Shown one piece after another: positions 1 through 11,096 of a DNA stretch of 64,000 bases. The notes under the pieces are model-generated. The model was not told where the DNA came from. It saw only the letters and a program-made list of their open reading frames with translations, and ran no database searches. Origin of the DNA: Xylaria sp. FL1777 (Eukaryota > Ascomycota > Sordariomycetes > Xylariales > Xylariaceae); the NCBI GenBank assembly GCA_022578965.1, contig MU400677.1:1-64000 (forward strand), written 5' to 3'. Position 1 is the stretch's first letter. Each line of letters begins with the position of its first letter. The position numbers and the translations under genes were made by a program.

Positions 1-250
1 AAAAAATATAACTATATATAAAATATAATAATTAATTAATTAAATATAACTTTAAATAAATTTAAAGTTATTATATAAATAAATTATAGTTTATTATTTT
101 TTAAATAAAAACATAAACAAAAAAATTAACATAGTTACTTTAAACCAAAATTCTAAGTTTATATTAAAAAAAATAAAAAAGGTTATAATTAGTTAAAAGG
201 TAGTATAGCTAAAGAGGTACAAACGCAAGGACCATTCTGGTTTAAGGCAC
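1..250 (-). repeat. Edge of RIP-mutated repeat, inverted copy of 53739-53988
   Basis: Read on the minus strand, this segment matches 53739-53988 base for base without gaps (position k pairs with 53989-k). The differences I checked are almost all C/T or G/A transitions. The match continues beyond 250 to roughly 330, but with small gaps. The outer part (about 190-250) keeps more G and C than the inner part. The element itself must extend left, beyond the window. Type of element not determined. Confidence 0.85.
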
Positions 251-757
251 CTAAGATAAATAAGACGATTAAAAGAAACACAATCAATTGAAAATCAATA
301 AAACGACTGTAACTATCCTCCGTGATATCCCTTCTTATCCTTGAACCCGATGCTTTAACATTTAAAGCAACACTACACCTCTGTCTCCACTGCGTGACTA
401 AGCATAGACTTACAAGGGCTAATTAGCCCACTTAACCACTCTACTCTACATCAATACGCAAAAGTGTATCGTATTATCCCCGGCTCTTATAAGTAAGTAT
501 ATACGTAAGAACCAAGAACCCTCCACCCGGAATGACAGCAATCAGGTCATATCAGCTGTTATATACGTTGTCAAGGTCCGTGAGCAACACGGTAAGGCGG
601 GGAAATATGCAGTACTCGGATACAACATAGCGGGGGTTACCACTATAACGGAAGCATTGACGTCGACTTCCCCCATGTAAGCCGGGTCTGGCCAGCCGAA
701 GCGCATCTTTGTTTCGTTTCAATCAAGATCTGTTGCCTCCAATATCTTGATTTGCCG
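251..757. other. Gene-free unique-looking spacer
   Basis: Moderately GC-balanced sequence between two RIP-mutated elements. I see no open frame with coding character, no tRNA-like fold and no recognised motif. The first 80 bases or so are probably still the degraded edge of the repeat at 1-250. A short open frame overlapping its right end runs into the LTR of the next element and is not credible as a gene. Confidence 0.5.
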
Positions 758-761
758 CGCT

Positions 762-982
762 TGTGGCTTCTAGGCAGCACAAGCCATAGTATACACCGTA
801 CAACAGTTGCTGTGCAAAAAACTAAGGAGTACGGACTAGCCTTACCTAAATTAGTAGTATTTATATATAGTTTTTTAGTGCTGTACTTAAAAAATGTTTT
901 TTTTTTAACATTTATTTTTTTAAGTATAAATTTAACCTTATGTAATAATTATAAGGTTTTAAGCTAATATTTAAAAAGCATA
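762..982 (+). repeat. 5' LTR of retrotransposon 1
   Basis: Matches 6143-6363 over its full length with a constant offset of 5381 bp and only transition differences. The first 100 bases or so retain G and C where the other copy has A or T; after about 870 the relation reverses. Confidence 0.9.
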
Positions 983-3900
983 AATAGCTATTTAAGCAGC
1001 TTTATAGCATTATATTTTAAATAAACCCTTGCATAATATATTAATACTTTATTTATTTTTTATTTTATTTTTTAACTTTATTTTTATTTTATATACTTTA
1101 GTATTAACTTAATAAAATAGCTAAAAGCAGTAGTAAAACTATAAAGCTTAGCTTTAAAAGCAATAACTTAATTAAGCTAATAATTAATAATATTATTAAA
1201 AATATTTATAAATATATTAATTAACTTGCAGTTAATTTATAACTATAATTTAATAAAATTAAAGCTATATTAATAAAAATATAGCAAAAACTAAATATAG
1301 TACTAAAAAAGCAAAAGCTAAAAAATAAAGTTAATAATTTAATAAGCAAGCTTATTAATTTAAAAAATAACTAAATATTATATATAAAGCAGCTAATTAA
1401 TATAACAAGTAATAAAAAGCTTAAAAATTTAACTTTTAATTTTTATAAGTATTTTAAGCTTAATAATTTATAAACTAAGCAAAAATAGCACGTTTAAATT
1501 ATTTTTTTAAACGTATTTTTATTAAGTAATACTATTTAATTAAATAGTTATAAAGCAAAAAACAAAATAATATTTTTAATAATACTATAACTAATAAAAG
1601 CAAATTATATAATTTTTAATAAAATTAAAAGCATTTAAAATTGCTTAATTTAAGCGCTAGTGCTATATAAACTATAGCTAAAAAAAGTTATAATAAAATT
1701 AAAAAAAGACTTTTATTAAGTAGTTTTATTTATTTGTTATTATAACGTTAATTAAATAAACTTTTTAAAAGCTATAATTTAAATATTAGCTAAATATAAT
1801 ATATTTTATAGCTTATTAATAATATTTATTAGTATGTTATTAATATAAAACAAAACATTAGTAAATTTTTTATAGTAGCTTTATATAATGTTTTATAAGC
1901 TATTAATAATTATTAAAAATATGCAGTAAACTTATAATATTATTATTAATAAATTAACTAATTTTATACTAATAATTTAGCTATATATAAAAAAGTTTAA
2001 TAATAATTTAAAGATTAATTAAATAGTTAAAAAAGCTATATAGCTATTTTATATAATAGTTATAACATTAATTAAGCTAAAAATTTATAGCACTTTTAAA
2101 GTAATAGTTTAATTATAAAACACTTTAATATTATATTATAAATATAATATTAATGCTAAAACTACTAAAAAATTAAGCATAACATAAATTTAACTAATAA
2201 ATTATGCTAAAACATTATTAATACTAATAATTTTAAACTTTAAAACTAATAAACAAAAAATAAGCTAAATTATAAAATATAAAAATAATTAATTTAAAGC
2301 TAAATTTATAGCTTAAGCAATATAAAACAAATGTTTTAATTGTAGCAAAATTAGCTATTATACAAAAAACTACAAAATAAAAGCTAAATAGCTTAAAAAC
2401 TTTAAAATAAACTAAAAAAAGCAAATTAGCTAATCTATAATTATTAAAAATAAGCTTTTTTGCAATAATTTTTCTAGTAGATTTAATAAAGTTCGAAATA
2501 AATATAAAACTTTTAAAAGCAAAGCTTTAATTAATAGCTTTAAGCGCATTTTTATTATAAATAACACTAAAAATAAAAACAATGCTAATAAAATAAAGCA
2601 ATACTTTATTAATTGTTTTAAAAATAATATAATTAATAAAAAACTTGCTAAAATTTTTAATATTACTTAAAATAGCTTTGCTTTATTAATTAAAACAAGC
2701 AAAAGCTAAAAAAACTTTAATAAAAAGCAAAAACTAAAAAATAATTATAATAATTATTATAATTTCTTTTTAGCTAAGCTAATTAATAGCTATAAATTTA
2801 CTGTTTTTTAAAATTATAGCTATACTAGTTGTTATATTTTATAATTTTTAGCATTTAAGCTAATATTATATTAGTTATAAAAATAAAGCATAATATATAG
2901 CATTAATAAAACAAAACCTTAAATAACTAAAAATTATAAAATAATAGCAAATTTTATAACTATTAGTAATATATTAAAAGTATAAACGTTAATAATAAAT
3001 ATAATATTAAATTATATTTTTTTAAGTAATATAACTATTAAAAAATAGATTTTTTATAAATAAAAAAGCATTTTTGCTGTTTTAAATAGTTATAAAGTTA
3101 TTATACTATTTAAGTTTAAAAAAAGCTTTTTAATATAGTTAATAAAACGTTTATTTATTAGTATAGCTAGCAAAAAATATTATATTATAACTATTAAATA
3201 GCATAAAAATACTTTAAAAAAACTATAAATTACTAAATATTAAAACTATTATATAAAGAACTTTTTTAAACTATTTAATTATTTTAAGCAAAAAACTAAT
3301 ATTATTGCTAAAATAAAGCATTATATTAATATAAGCAATAGTTTGCTAATTAAACTATTACTGCAAAAATATAGCCTAGTATAAAAAAAAGCGCTACATA
3401 AGTTTATAAAAGCATATAAAAATATTTATATTAAAAAAAGCATAAAGCTATAAAGTTTGCTAGCATTATTAACTTTAAAAAAAACATTAAATATAATTAT
3501 TAAGCTTAATAAAAATAATAAATTAATAATATAACATTTTTATTATAATTATTATAAAATTAATAAAAAAACAAAAAAGCAAGCTTATTTACTACTTAAT
3601 ATAATAAATTAAATATAGCAAGCTATAAAGCATTAATAATATATTTTTATTAACTTAAAAAATAAATTTTAATATATTGCTATATATAAACTATATTATA
3701 AAAAAATAGCGTTTATTATATTATTTAAGCTATATAAATAAATAATAATGCTTTTTAAACTTTATAACGCTTTAATAATGTTTTAAGCATTAATATAAAA
3801 AATAATTAAACTTTTTTATAAATAATTAACTAGTTTACTTAATAATATTTATATTTAAGCTAAAACAAAAAAACAACTATATAAGCATTATTGTTTATTA

Positions 3901-6142
3901 TTTGTATAATTAGTTAAATATAATATAATAATTAATATATTAAAAACATTGCTTTTTATAAATTTTAGTATTTTTTTTAGTTTTAACGTTTTTTATAATA
4001 GTATTAAAACAAACTTAGCAAAAGTTATAGCAGTATAAAAGCAGTTTATATTTAAAATTACTATAAAAATAAAAACATTTATAAATACTATAAGCTATTT
4101 TAAGCATTTTATTAAAAACTACTTATTAATTGCTATATTATTAATTATATTAACAAAAAAACCTAAAAACTAAAAAATAAAATTAAACATAAAAGCTAAA
4201 AATATATAGCAAAAAATCTATAAAGCTATTATTATTATATTAATTATTTAAGCTTTTAATTAAAAGCTTTTATTTATAATAAATATTAACTTAAATATAT
4301 ATTATATTAAAGCATATTTAATATAGCTATATTTTTATAAAATAACTATATTTTTATATTTAGTAGTATATTTTTTAAAAAAGCTTAAAGCATATTAATT
4401 ATGCTATTTAATGCAAAAAAAAAAGTTACTAGCTATAATGCTAGCATTTTAATACTAGTAGCATTAAATAAAAAGCAAAAAAATTACTGTTTATATAAAT
4501 TATAAGTTTTTTATAATAATAAAAACAAAAATAAAACAACTAGCAAAAATAATATGTTTTTTAAATATTATTAAATATTTTAACATAAAAATTATATATA
4601 AAATAAGCAAATTAAACATTTTAATAAATTAGCTATTAAAACTACTAATTATATTAGTTTTTTTATTAATAAAAGCTAAAACTAATATAAAATTATTACT
4701 AAAAGCTAAAATATAGCTAATAATATTACTATAATATTTTAATATTATAAATTTATAAGCTATTTTTAAGAATTTTTGTTTTAAAATTAAATTATTATAT
4801 AATATAAATTTAAAATAAATAAAATAGTACTTTATTAAAAAAAAATAGTATATTATTTAAGCTAATTAATTATAAACAAGCTTTAAAAAACTTTTTATAT
4901 TTAATTAATATAGCATTTTAAGCTATAATACTTTTAAAAGTGCTTAAAATACTAAAATTACTACAAAACATAAAAAATATACATATTAACTTAAAGCATA
5001 TTACTATTAAAAGCTTAATTTAAAAGTTAAATAAGCATTTTTAATACTTAAAAGCTATATTTATTGCTTAATAAATTATTGCTAAATATAACTAATATTA
5101 GCTAATAAAACTACTATTAAACAAACTTTTAAATTTATAACTTATTATATTATTTTTATTATTTATGTATTAAGCTATAAACTATATATTTATAGCTAAT
5201 TTTAAGCTATTAATATATATTAAATATGCTATTATATAAGTTAAAGCAAAAATAATGCTTAATATTAGTTTTAAAGCAATAAAACTACTAATTTAATAAA
5301 TTAACAAAATGTTTAGTTTTTTTAAAAAATAAATAAGCAATAATATAAGCATATTTATAAACAAAAAAGCAATTAATTAATATAAATTAAATAATTTTAT
5401 TATAAAATTAATTATATTTAAAAAACTTAAAAATAATAGTAAAATTAAAAAAGCTAATAATAATATTAAACAAATTATATTATATAAAAGTTTAACTTAT
5501 TATTATTTTAATTTTTAAACTTTATTAAAAATAGCTATTTATATATATAATTAAATTTTAAAGCTTAATAATTATAATAGTTATTTTTTGCTATTTAAAA
5601 TATAGCTACTAAATTAATAATTAGCTATAAAAATTATTAACTATGTTAAAAATTTAAACAAAAAAAAAAAAGTTAAATTTTAGTAATATTTAGCATAAAA
5701 CTATAAAGCATTACTAATATATAATTACTTTAATAATTTAAAAACATTAAAAAACTAAATTTAAGCTTATTTGCAAAAAAAAAAAAGCTTAATTAAAACT
5801 TATAAAACTAATAATTAAGTTTTATATATTAAATAGTAAGCTAATAAATTTAAACTATATTATAATAGCTTATAAACTATTATAAATTATTATTATAATA
5901 ATATATATAAACTATAAAGCTTTAAAAAAATAATATTATTTAATAAATATAATAGTAATAATTTATTTTTAGTTTATAGTAAAAATAGCTATTTAATAAA
6001 AAGTTTATAGTATATTAATAAATATATATTAAAAAAAAATAAACAAAAATTAAAAGCATTAATAATATAAATATTAAAAAGCATTTATAAATAGCTTTAT
6101 TTTTATAAATAGCTAAAATAACTATTTAGCAAAAAAAATAAT

Positions 6143-6363
6143 TATAACTTTTAAGTAATACAAGCTATAATATATATTATACAACAGTTGCTATACAAAA
6201 AACTAAAAAGCATAAACTAGCTTTACCTAAATTAGTAGTATTTATACATAGTTTCTTAGTACTGTACTCAAGAAATGTCTTTTCTTTAACATCTACCTTT
6301 TTAAGTACAGACCTAACCCTACGTAGTAATTACAAGGTTCTGGGCCAGTATTCAGAAGGCACA
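6143..6363 (+). repeat. 3' LTR of retrotransposon 1
   Basis: Partner of 762-982. Its left part is heavily converted to A/T, and its right part from about 6245 is nearly unmutated. It ends GGCACA and is followed by the CGCT target duplication. Confidence 0.9.
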
Positions 6364-6530
6364 CGCTCACGTGCCATTGCCAAGTTGCATGTGCATGCGC
6401 ATGTGTACTTATGCTGGAGCCTGGAGGCTGTGCGTCGCCGTTTAGAGAGTAATGGATATCGTTCGACCTTCCTGATTCTCTCTCCTTCGTTGACATTCGA
6501 TGGATGTGGAAGTGGACGTGGACGTGGAAA

Positions 6531-7952
6531 ATGGTCGCTGAAGATAACCCGTTTGTGCGATTCAAGAACCATATTGATAGTAACATACGTCGTGGCTGGG
6601 ACGTCCTCTTCGGATCGTCTGTGGCTCCGTCAACACCATCAGTGCCATCGTCAAAATCATCATCGTCAAGAACAATAACAACGTCAACAATAACAACAGC
6701 AGCAGCAGCATCAACTTCACAACCATCAGCGCTACCACCGTCGCCATCATCATCATCAAGCTCATACGATAAAATGTCCGAGATCCCATCTCACAGGCCG
6801 TCCGACGCCTCAACTTCCGATCAGCACACCACCTCTCCCACCTCTCCCACTGCTACTTCCACTTCCACCACCTCTACCACTGCCATGGAAGAAGTCCACA
6901 CCTGGGCCGTGCACTCTCCCTACTCGCCCCTCAACCTCCAGCACCTAAACCAGCCCACACCACGCGATGCTCCGCGTGCTTGTGAAGGTTTGTTTACCTT
7001 TCGTGATGCCTTTGAGGACCTTCTCGTAGCCGGGTCTGGGGAGCCGCTGCCTACGTCGCGTACGATCGGGTGGAAGAGGTGCTGGCGAGGAAACCATTGC
7101 TTCCCGCGTAACGACGTCCACGCTGCGCAATGGGTCAGTGGACTCGGCGGCCTCGGTCTCTGGGACGCGTACTTTACTCTCGAGACAGGCACGGGAAAAA
7201 GGATGTCTAGGGATGACTGGGATCGCTTTCAGAAACGTATGAAGTATCACGAGGCACCCCCGTTTGCCTCAGTGTCGGTGCCCGGCATGAGAGTCGGAGT
7301 GCAAGGATGGGCGGGAGCGGAGCGGAGGGAGCGGGGCGAGGGGACAGGGGTAGCGAGAGGCCATTTCGATGCCAAGGGAGTTTGGGATGGAGCTTGGAAG
7401 TTTCGTGAGAGCCGGTGGGAGGTTGATGGGGAAGAGCGCCGGGATGGTGATGCTGATGTTGAGGACGAGCTCTACAGGGCGAATGACAACACGTCGGAAT
7501 CCGGCCCTGGTTCTTCTCGTGCGGGCCTGGATACGAAGAGAAAGGACTTGAGAGTTGTTGTCGACCAGCATGTGCCTACTGGACTGCGCAAGCCTTTTGC
7601 TTCCGCGCCTGAGACCACTACCACCGTGTACGCCGACGGCAGCAGACATGTCAGAAAGACAGAGCGGAACGAACGTGATGGCAAGACGGAGATCTCGACT
7701 ACGGAGCACCACTTCGATGCCCACGGGAATCTGCTTTCTGAGAGCCATGGGATTTCCAAGACGCAGACTTGGTCGGGCAGTGTACCTGGTGCCAGTGCCG
7801 GGGCCTCGTTTTCTTGGTCTTGGAATAGTAGCGGCTCTGGGGCCACTGGGGAAGGAGGTAATAATTCAGCCGGTGAAGAGAGGGATGGGGATGGGACTGG
7901 GCGCTGGGGAGACCGTAAAGATGGAAAGGGTGGGTGGTTTTGGCAGCGATAA
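6531..7952 (+). CDS. Conserved fungal protein of unknown function
   Basis: One uninterrupted 473-codon frame. I chose the ATG at 6531 because the N-terminus from it (MVAEDNPFVRFKNHID) looks conserved; an upstream ATG at 6504 would add only a Trp/Lys-rich stretch. After about 30 ordered residues there is a Ser/Thr/Pro-rich low-complexity stretch (about 33-120), then a central globular part with several Trp (about 130-300). The C-terminal part holds a beta-rich motif (TVYADGSRHVRKTE, EHHFDAHGNLLSES) and ends in a Ser/Gly/Trp-rich tail. I recall proteins of this build in other Sordariomycetes but know no function. The 3' LTR of retrotransposon 1 ends 167 bp upstream, so part of the promoter may be transposon-derived. 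The gene converges with NOP4; 347 bp separate the two stop codons. Confidence 0.75.
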   Translation: MVAEDNPFVRFKNHIDSNIRRGWDVLFGSSVAPSTPSVPSSKSSSSRTITTSTITTAAAASTSQPSALPPSPSSSSSSYDKMSEIPSHRPSDASTSDQHTTSPTSPTATSTSTTSTTAMEEVHTWAVHSPYSPLNLQHLNQPTPRDAPRACEGLFTFRDAFEDLLVAGSGEPLPTSRTIGWKRCWRGNHCFPRNDVHAAQWVSGLGGLGLWDAYFTLETGTGKRMSRDDWDRFQKRMKYHEAPPFASVSVPGMRVGVQGWAGAERRERGEGTGVARGHFDAKGVWDGAWKFRESRWEVDGEERRDGDADVEDELYRANDNTSESGPGSSRAGLDTKRKDLRVVVDQHVPTGLRKPFASAPETTTTVYADGSRHVRKTERNERDGKTEISTTEHHFDAHGNLLSESHGISKTQTWSGSVPGASAGASFSWSWNSSGSGATGEGGNNSAGEERDGDGTGRWGDRKDGKGGWFWQR

Positions 7953-8299
7953 CTGATCGGAACCTAATTCCCTCTATTTTTCCTTGGGTTGATTCAAGTG
8001 TTTTGTTGCTACTGGAGTTTTGGGTTAGCATAGTACGACACGGTATAGTATGGTATGGGTAGTGTTGTGCTGTATATCATTGTGTCCAAGGTTTGGGTAT
8101 GCGGAGTACTGAATAAGAATGCCCTCACGATCAAGTTAGTCCACGAATCAACGGATTATTTCCTTCACGCTGCAGCCTTCTTGCTATGATTTGGTTTGGG
8201 TTTGACGTGAAAATAACTTTGAATTATGCACGCGTGATTTTGGATCATACTATTTATTGCCTCGTTACACTTCATTATGCATATTGTATATTGCTCCGC

Positions 8300-10495
8300 T
8301 TAACTACGACCCTTCGCCTTCTTTTTCCGCGTCATCCTTTTCCGCGCTATTATCTTCTGTTCTAGGTCTCCTTTGGCAGCAACATTCTGACCTGCCGCCT
8401 CATCAGGTCCGTTTTTATCCCTGCCTTTGCCCTTCCCGATTTGTCCTTGCCAGTTCCTCTTCGACACAGAGAAGTCCTTGCCCTTTGGTAGAGGTTTCGG
8501 ACCATTTTTGGCTTTGCTCTCGACCGTGTTCTCCTTACCGCCACCTGACTGATATGCCACAGTCTTAGCTTGGAGCTCCCTGCGCCGAGCTACGACCTGT
8601 GCGTTTTCAATGGCGAACTCAACGATCAGACGCTGCGTCTTGCCGTTGTCGGACTTTACGGCGTGCCCGTTTAACCACCGTAGCCCCATGAGTGCCCATC
8701 TATGGGATGTATATTCGATAAAGCCGTACCCACGACTCTTCCCGGCACCATCCGCTTCAGCCACCCTCGAGCCTTCTCTGTTCTCGAACATGATCTTCGT
8801 CTGCTTGACGATGCCCTTGCCTTTCTCCTTACGCCGACGCTCGGCTTCCTTATCCTCCTCTCCGCCTCGTGCGTTCTCTTCCTTGGACAACGGTTGACGG
8901 CGGTTGGCCTTGACATCGCTCGCAAAACCGACGACAGCTTCGCGCGCCAATGCCTTGAGACCTTTGGAGTGGAGATTCCGTGGGATGTTGCGTACGGCTA
9001 GACGAGTTAGGCTGATGTGAAGGCTTGGATTGCCTTGGATCAGTTTCTTTCGTTGTGCGGCGCTCTGCTCTCTAATCTTCACTTCGGACGGTGCTAGCAT
9101 GTGGAAAATGGGCGAGTCTTTGGGAATGGCACCCTCAGACAGTAGGTAGAGACGGCGTTTGTCTTGGTGCTTCCCTTCTCGGACGGCGGCACCAGACTCG
9201 GCGAGGCGGCTTGCTTCGTCCTTACTTACAGCTTGGGATACTTGTAACACACGGCCATCGATCGTGTACTTGCCAGCCTCGTCAGCTGTTTCGTTCTGGA
9301 GAATCGACTTCTTGTTGGGTATGGAGGACTGCTGAGGACGTGGGGCTCCCTTCAGACAGGCTTTGAATTCATCTCCATTCGCAAAACAGACAAATCCTGT
9401 GCCAGCTGGGCGATCTGTTGCCCTATCGTATACCACCCTCGCATACCTTATACGACCAAACTGCTCGAAGTGGCCTTTGAGCTCCGCATCTGTTGTCGAA
9501 AAGGGCAAGTTTCGGATGAATGCCGTTGTCTGATTGTCGGTTGTCTGTGGCTTTACTGGAGAAACGAGAGCATCCCCTGCAGCGGCATCGTCCTCATCTG
9601 ATTGAGATCCTTCTTCTTCTTCTGCGTTACTATCTTCATCTTCAAGATTTTGCATGTGGTTTTGCATGAAATTCCTCAGATCTTCGTCACCCTCGTCACC
9701 CTCTTCATCTTTTTTCGTCTTGGCGTCAGCATTTTCTCCATCCAGCTCACTTGAACCGTCGTCATCGCCATCGTTAGTCTCCTCGGTCTGCTTTGCGTTT
9801 TTGATCCCCTGATTTTCGTTCTTCTGCCACTTGTCTTTTGAGACTGCCCAATCTACCGATACAGTTCTCCCGTCCACGACTTTTCCATTGACGCCCTCGA
9901 TGGCGGCTTCGGCATTCTTCCTGCCGCGCATTGTGACGAACCCAAAGCCAGACAGTTTGCCCTTGTGCTGAGGGATGTCGGCATACTTGACGAGGCCGTA
10001 ACTCCGGAAGAGAGCAGACAATTGGTCCGAATGCTTGATGCTCCAGGGGAGATTCCGTATTATGAGTTTGGGGGCCTTGCGGGCCTCGGCAAGGGCAGCT
10101 AGCCTATCTTCTCTCTTTGCGGCGGCATCCTCAGCAGCAGCACCGGCCTGGCGATGTCGGCTCTCAGCAATGTCCAGAGAGATAGGCCGGCCGTCTACTT
10201 TCTGGCCCTGCAGCTGGTCTTTAGCGGACTGGGTATCCTCTCCATCGGTGAAGGTGACGAAGCCATAGCCGCGCGATAATTTGGTCTGCGGATCGATCAC
10301 AACGGTGGCGTGCTTGACGGGGAAGTGTTGCGAGAAGAAGTCAGTCAATATCTCGGTGGTCGTGTGAGGGGCCAGTCCCCGGACGAAGAGTGATCTGCGG
10401 TCGACTCGAGCTTTCTTCGATGGACGATCAGCGGCGGTGTCAGAATCGGCATGGGATTCTATGGCCTCGGCCGCCAGCCGCTTGAATTTACCCAT
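8300..10495 (-). CDS. NOP4: Nucleolar RNA-binding protein Nop4 (RBM28 homologue)
   Basis: A 731-residue intronless protein with four RNA recognition motifs. RRM1 is at about 34-112 (RNP2 LFVRGL, RNP1 RGYGFVTF), RRM2 at about 137-220 (LIIRNL, SGFGFVTM), RRM3 at about 322-420 (AFIRNL, TGFVCF) and a divergent RRM4 at about 495-640 with a long basic insertion before RGYGFIEY. A strongly acidic Asp/Glu linker separates RRM2 and RRM3, and the C-terminus is Lys/Arg-rich, as in nucleolar proteins. Yeast Nop4 (about 685 residues, four RRMs) is needed for 27S pre-rRNA processing and 60S subunit assembly; the same role is inferred here. It is divergent from the condensin gene, with about 600 bp shared between the start codons. 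Confidence 0.93.
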   Translation of the reverse strand: MGKFKRLAAEAIESHADSDTAADRPSKKARVDRRSLFVRGLAPHTTTEILTDFFSQHFPVKHATVVIDPQTKLSRGYGFVTFTDGEDTQSAKDQLQGQKVDGRPISLDIAESRHRQAGAAAEDAAAKREDRLAALAEARKAPKLIIRNLPWSIKHSDQLSALFRSYGLVKYADIPQHKGKLSGFGFVTMRGRKNAEAAIEGVNGKVVDGRTVSVDWAVSKDKWQKNENQGIKNAKQTEETNDGDDDGSSELDGENADAKTKKDEEGDEGDEDLRNFMQNHMQNLEDEDSNAEEEEGSQSDEDDAAAGDALVSPVKPQTTDNQTTAFIRNLPFSTTDAELKGHFEQFGRIRYARVVYDRATDRPAGTGFVCFANGDEFKACLKGAPRPQQSSIPNKKSILQNETADEAGKYTIDGRVLQVSQAVSKDEASRLAESGAAVREGKHQDKRRLYLLSEGAIPKDSPIFHMLAPSEVKIREQSAAQRKKLIQGNPSLHISLTRLAVRNIPRNLHSKGLKALAREAVVGFASDVKANRRQPLSKEENARGGEEDKEAERRRKEKGKGIVKQTKIMFENREGSRVAEADGAGKSRGYGFIEYTSHRWALMGLRWLNGHAVKSDNGKTQRLIVEFAIENAQVVARRRELQAKTVAYQSGGGKENTVESKAKNGPKPLPKGKDFSVSKRNWQGQIGKGKGRDKNGPDEAAGQNVAAKGDLEQKIIARKRMTRKKKAKGRS

Positions 10496-11096
10496 GCGTT
10501 CTGAGAACAGGTGCTAGTCCTCGTCAGAATATATAGGTAGGTAGGAATACCTAATACTTCAAGGTCTATCATAATGGGAAGCTGCTCACAGACTTGCACT
10601 AGCACATCAAAAAAATAAAGTGGGGCTTGTCGATAAAGAGTGGAGTATCTTTATCGACCACCGGCTTGCAACGATATGTGGTAACCACTAGCGGCTGTGC
10701 TCAAACCATCTGTGGCTTAGCCGTAGGGAAGCTCGGTGTTGTCCCACCAGCACGAGCCTGTAAATAAACGCCCAAACGAAACGCGGTCCCCACAGGCTCA
10801 CCCAAATATAAACAACCTCTGGCTATTCACAATTGAGTTGGGTCGACGTCGAAGTAGCAGCAACTTTGAAAATACTGAGCCGACAGACACTTCTAGCCCA
10901 GGTTCACTGCACAACTACCTAGCATCTTGATCTATCTTGTTTGACTTATTTGCCCAACAGCCTCGTTTATCGAGCAAAGCGGCGCAACTCCGGCTCCCAC
11001 GAGCGCCAAGCCGCCCGCGATCGCAAGCCATACGCCGACCCCAGCGAGACTACGAAAGCCACATACAATCAGTCATAAATCACAGCCGCTGTAGCC
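10496..11096. promoter_or_regulatory. Shared divergent promoter region of NOP4 and condensin CAP-G
   Basis: The 601-bp gap between two start codons facing away from each other must hold both promoters and 5' leaders. No TATA box or named operator can be assigned with confidence. Short open frames here look like chance. Confidence 0.5.

Larger units (their letters stand above)
762..6363 (+). mobile_element. RIP-destroyed LTR retrotransposon 1
   Basis: A 5602-bp element bounded by two gap-free direct repeats of 221 bp (762-982 and 6143-6363) that begin TGTG and end CACA in their best-preserved copies. The flanks carry a matching 4-bp target duplication, CGCT, at 758-761 and 6364-6367. An A-rich run at 6131-6138 lies just before the right LTR and could be the polypurine tract, which would put the coding strand on plus. 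The interior (983-6142) is almost pure A/T with stops in every frame, so no gag or pol protein can be recognised and Ty1 versus Ty3 type stays open. It cannot be autonomous. The right end lies 167 bp upstream of the next start codon. Confidence 0.9.

Noticed and set aside
752..967. Open frame overlapping the 5' LTR
   Set aside because: Starts at TTG, runs through a transposon LTR and becomes a Phe/Leu/Tyr string from AT bias.
6562..7846. Long minus-strand frames opposite the gene at 6531
   Set aside because: Shadows of a GC-rich coding region; no domain and no ordered start.
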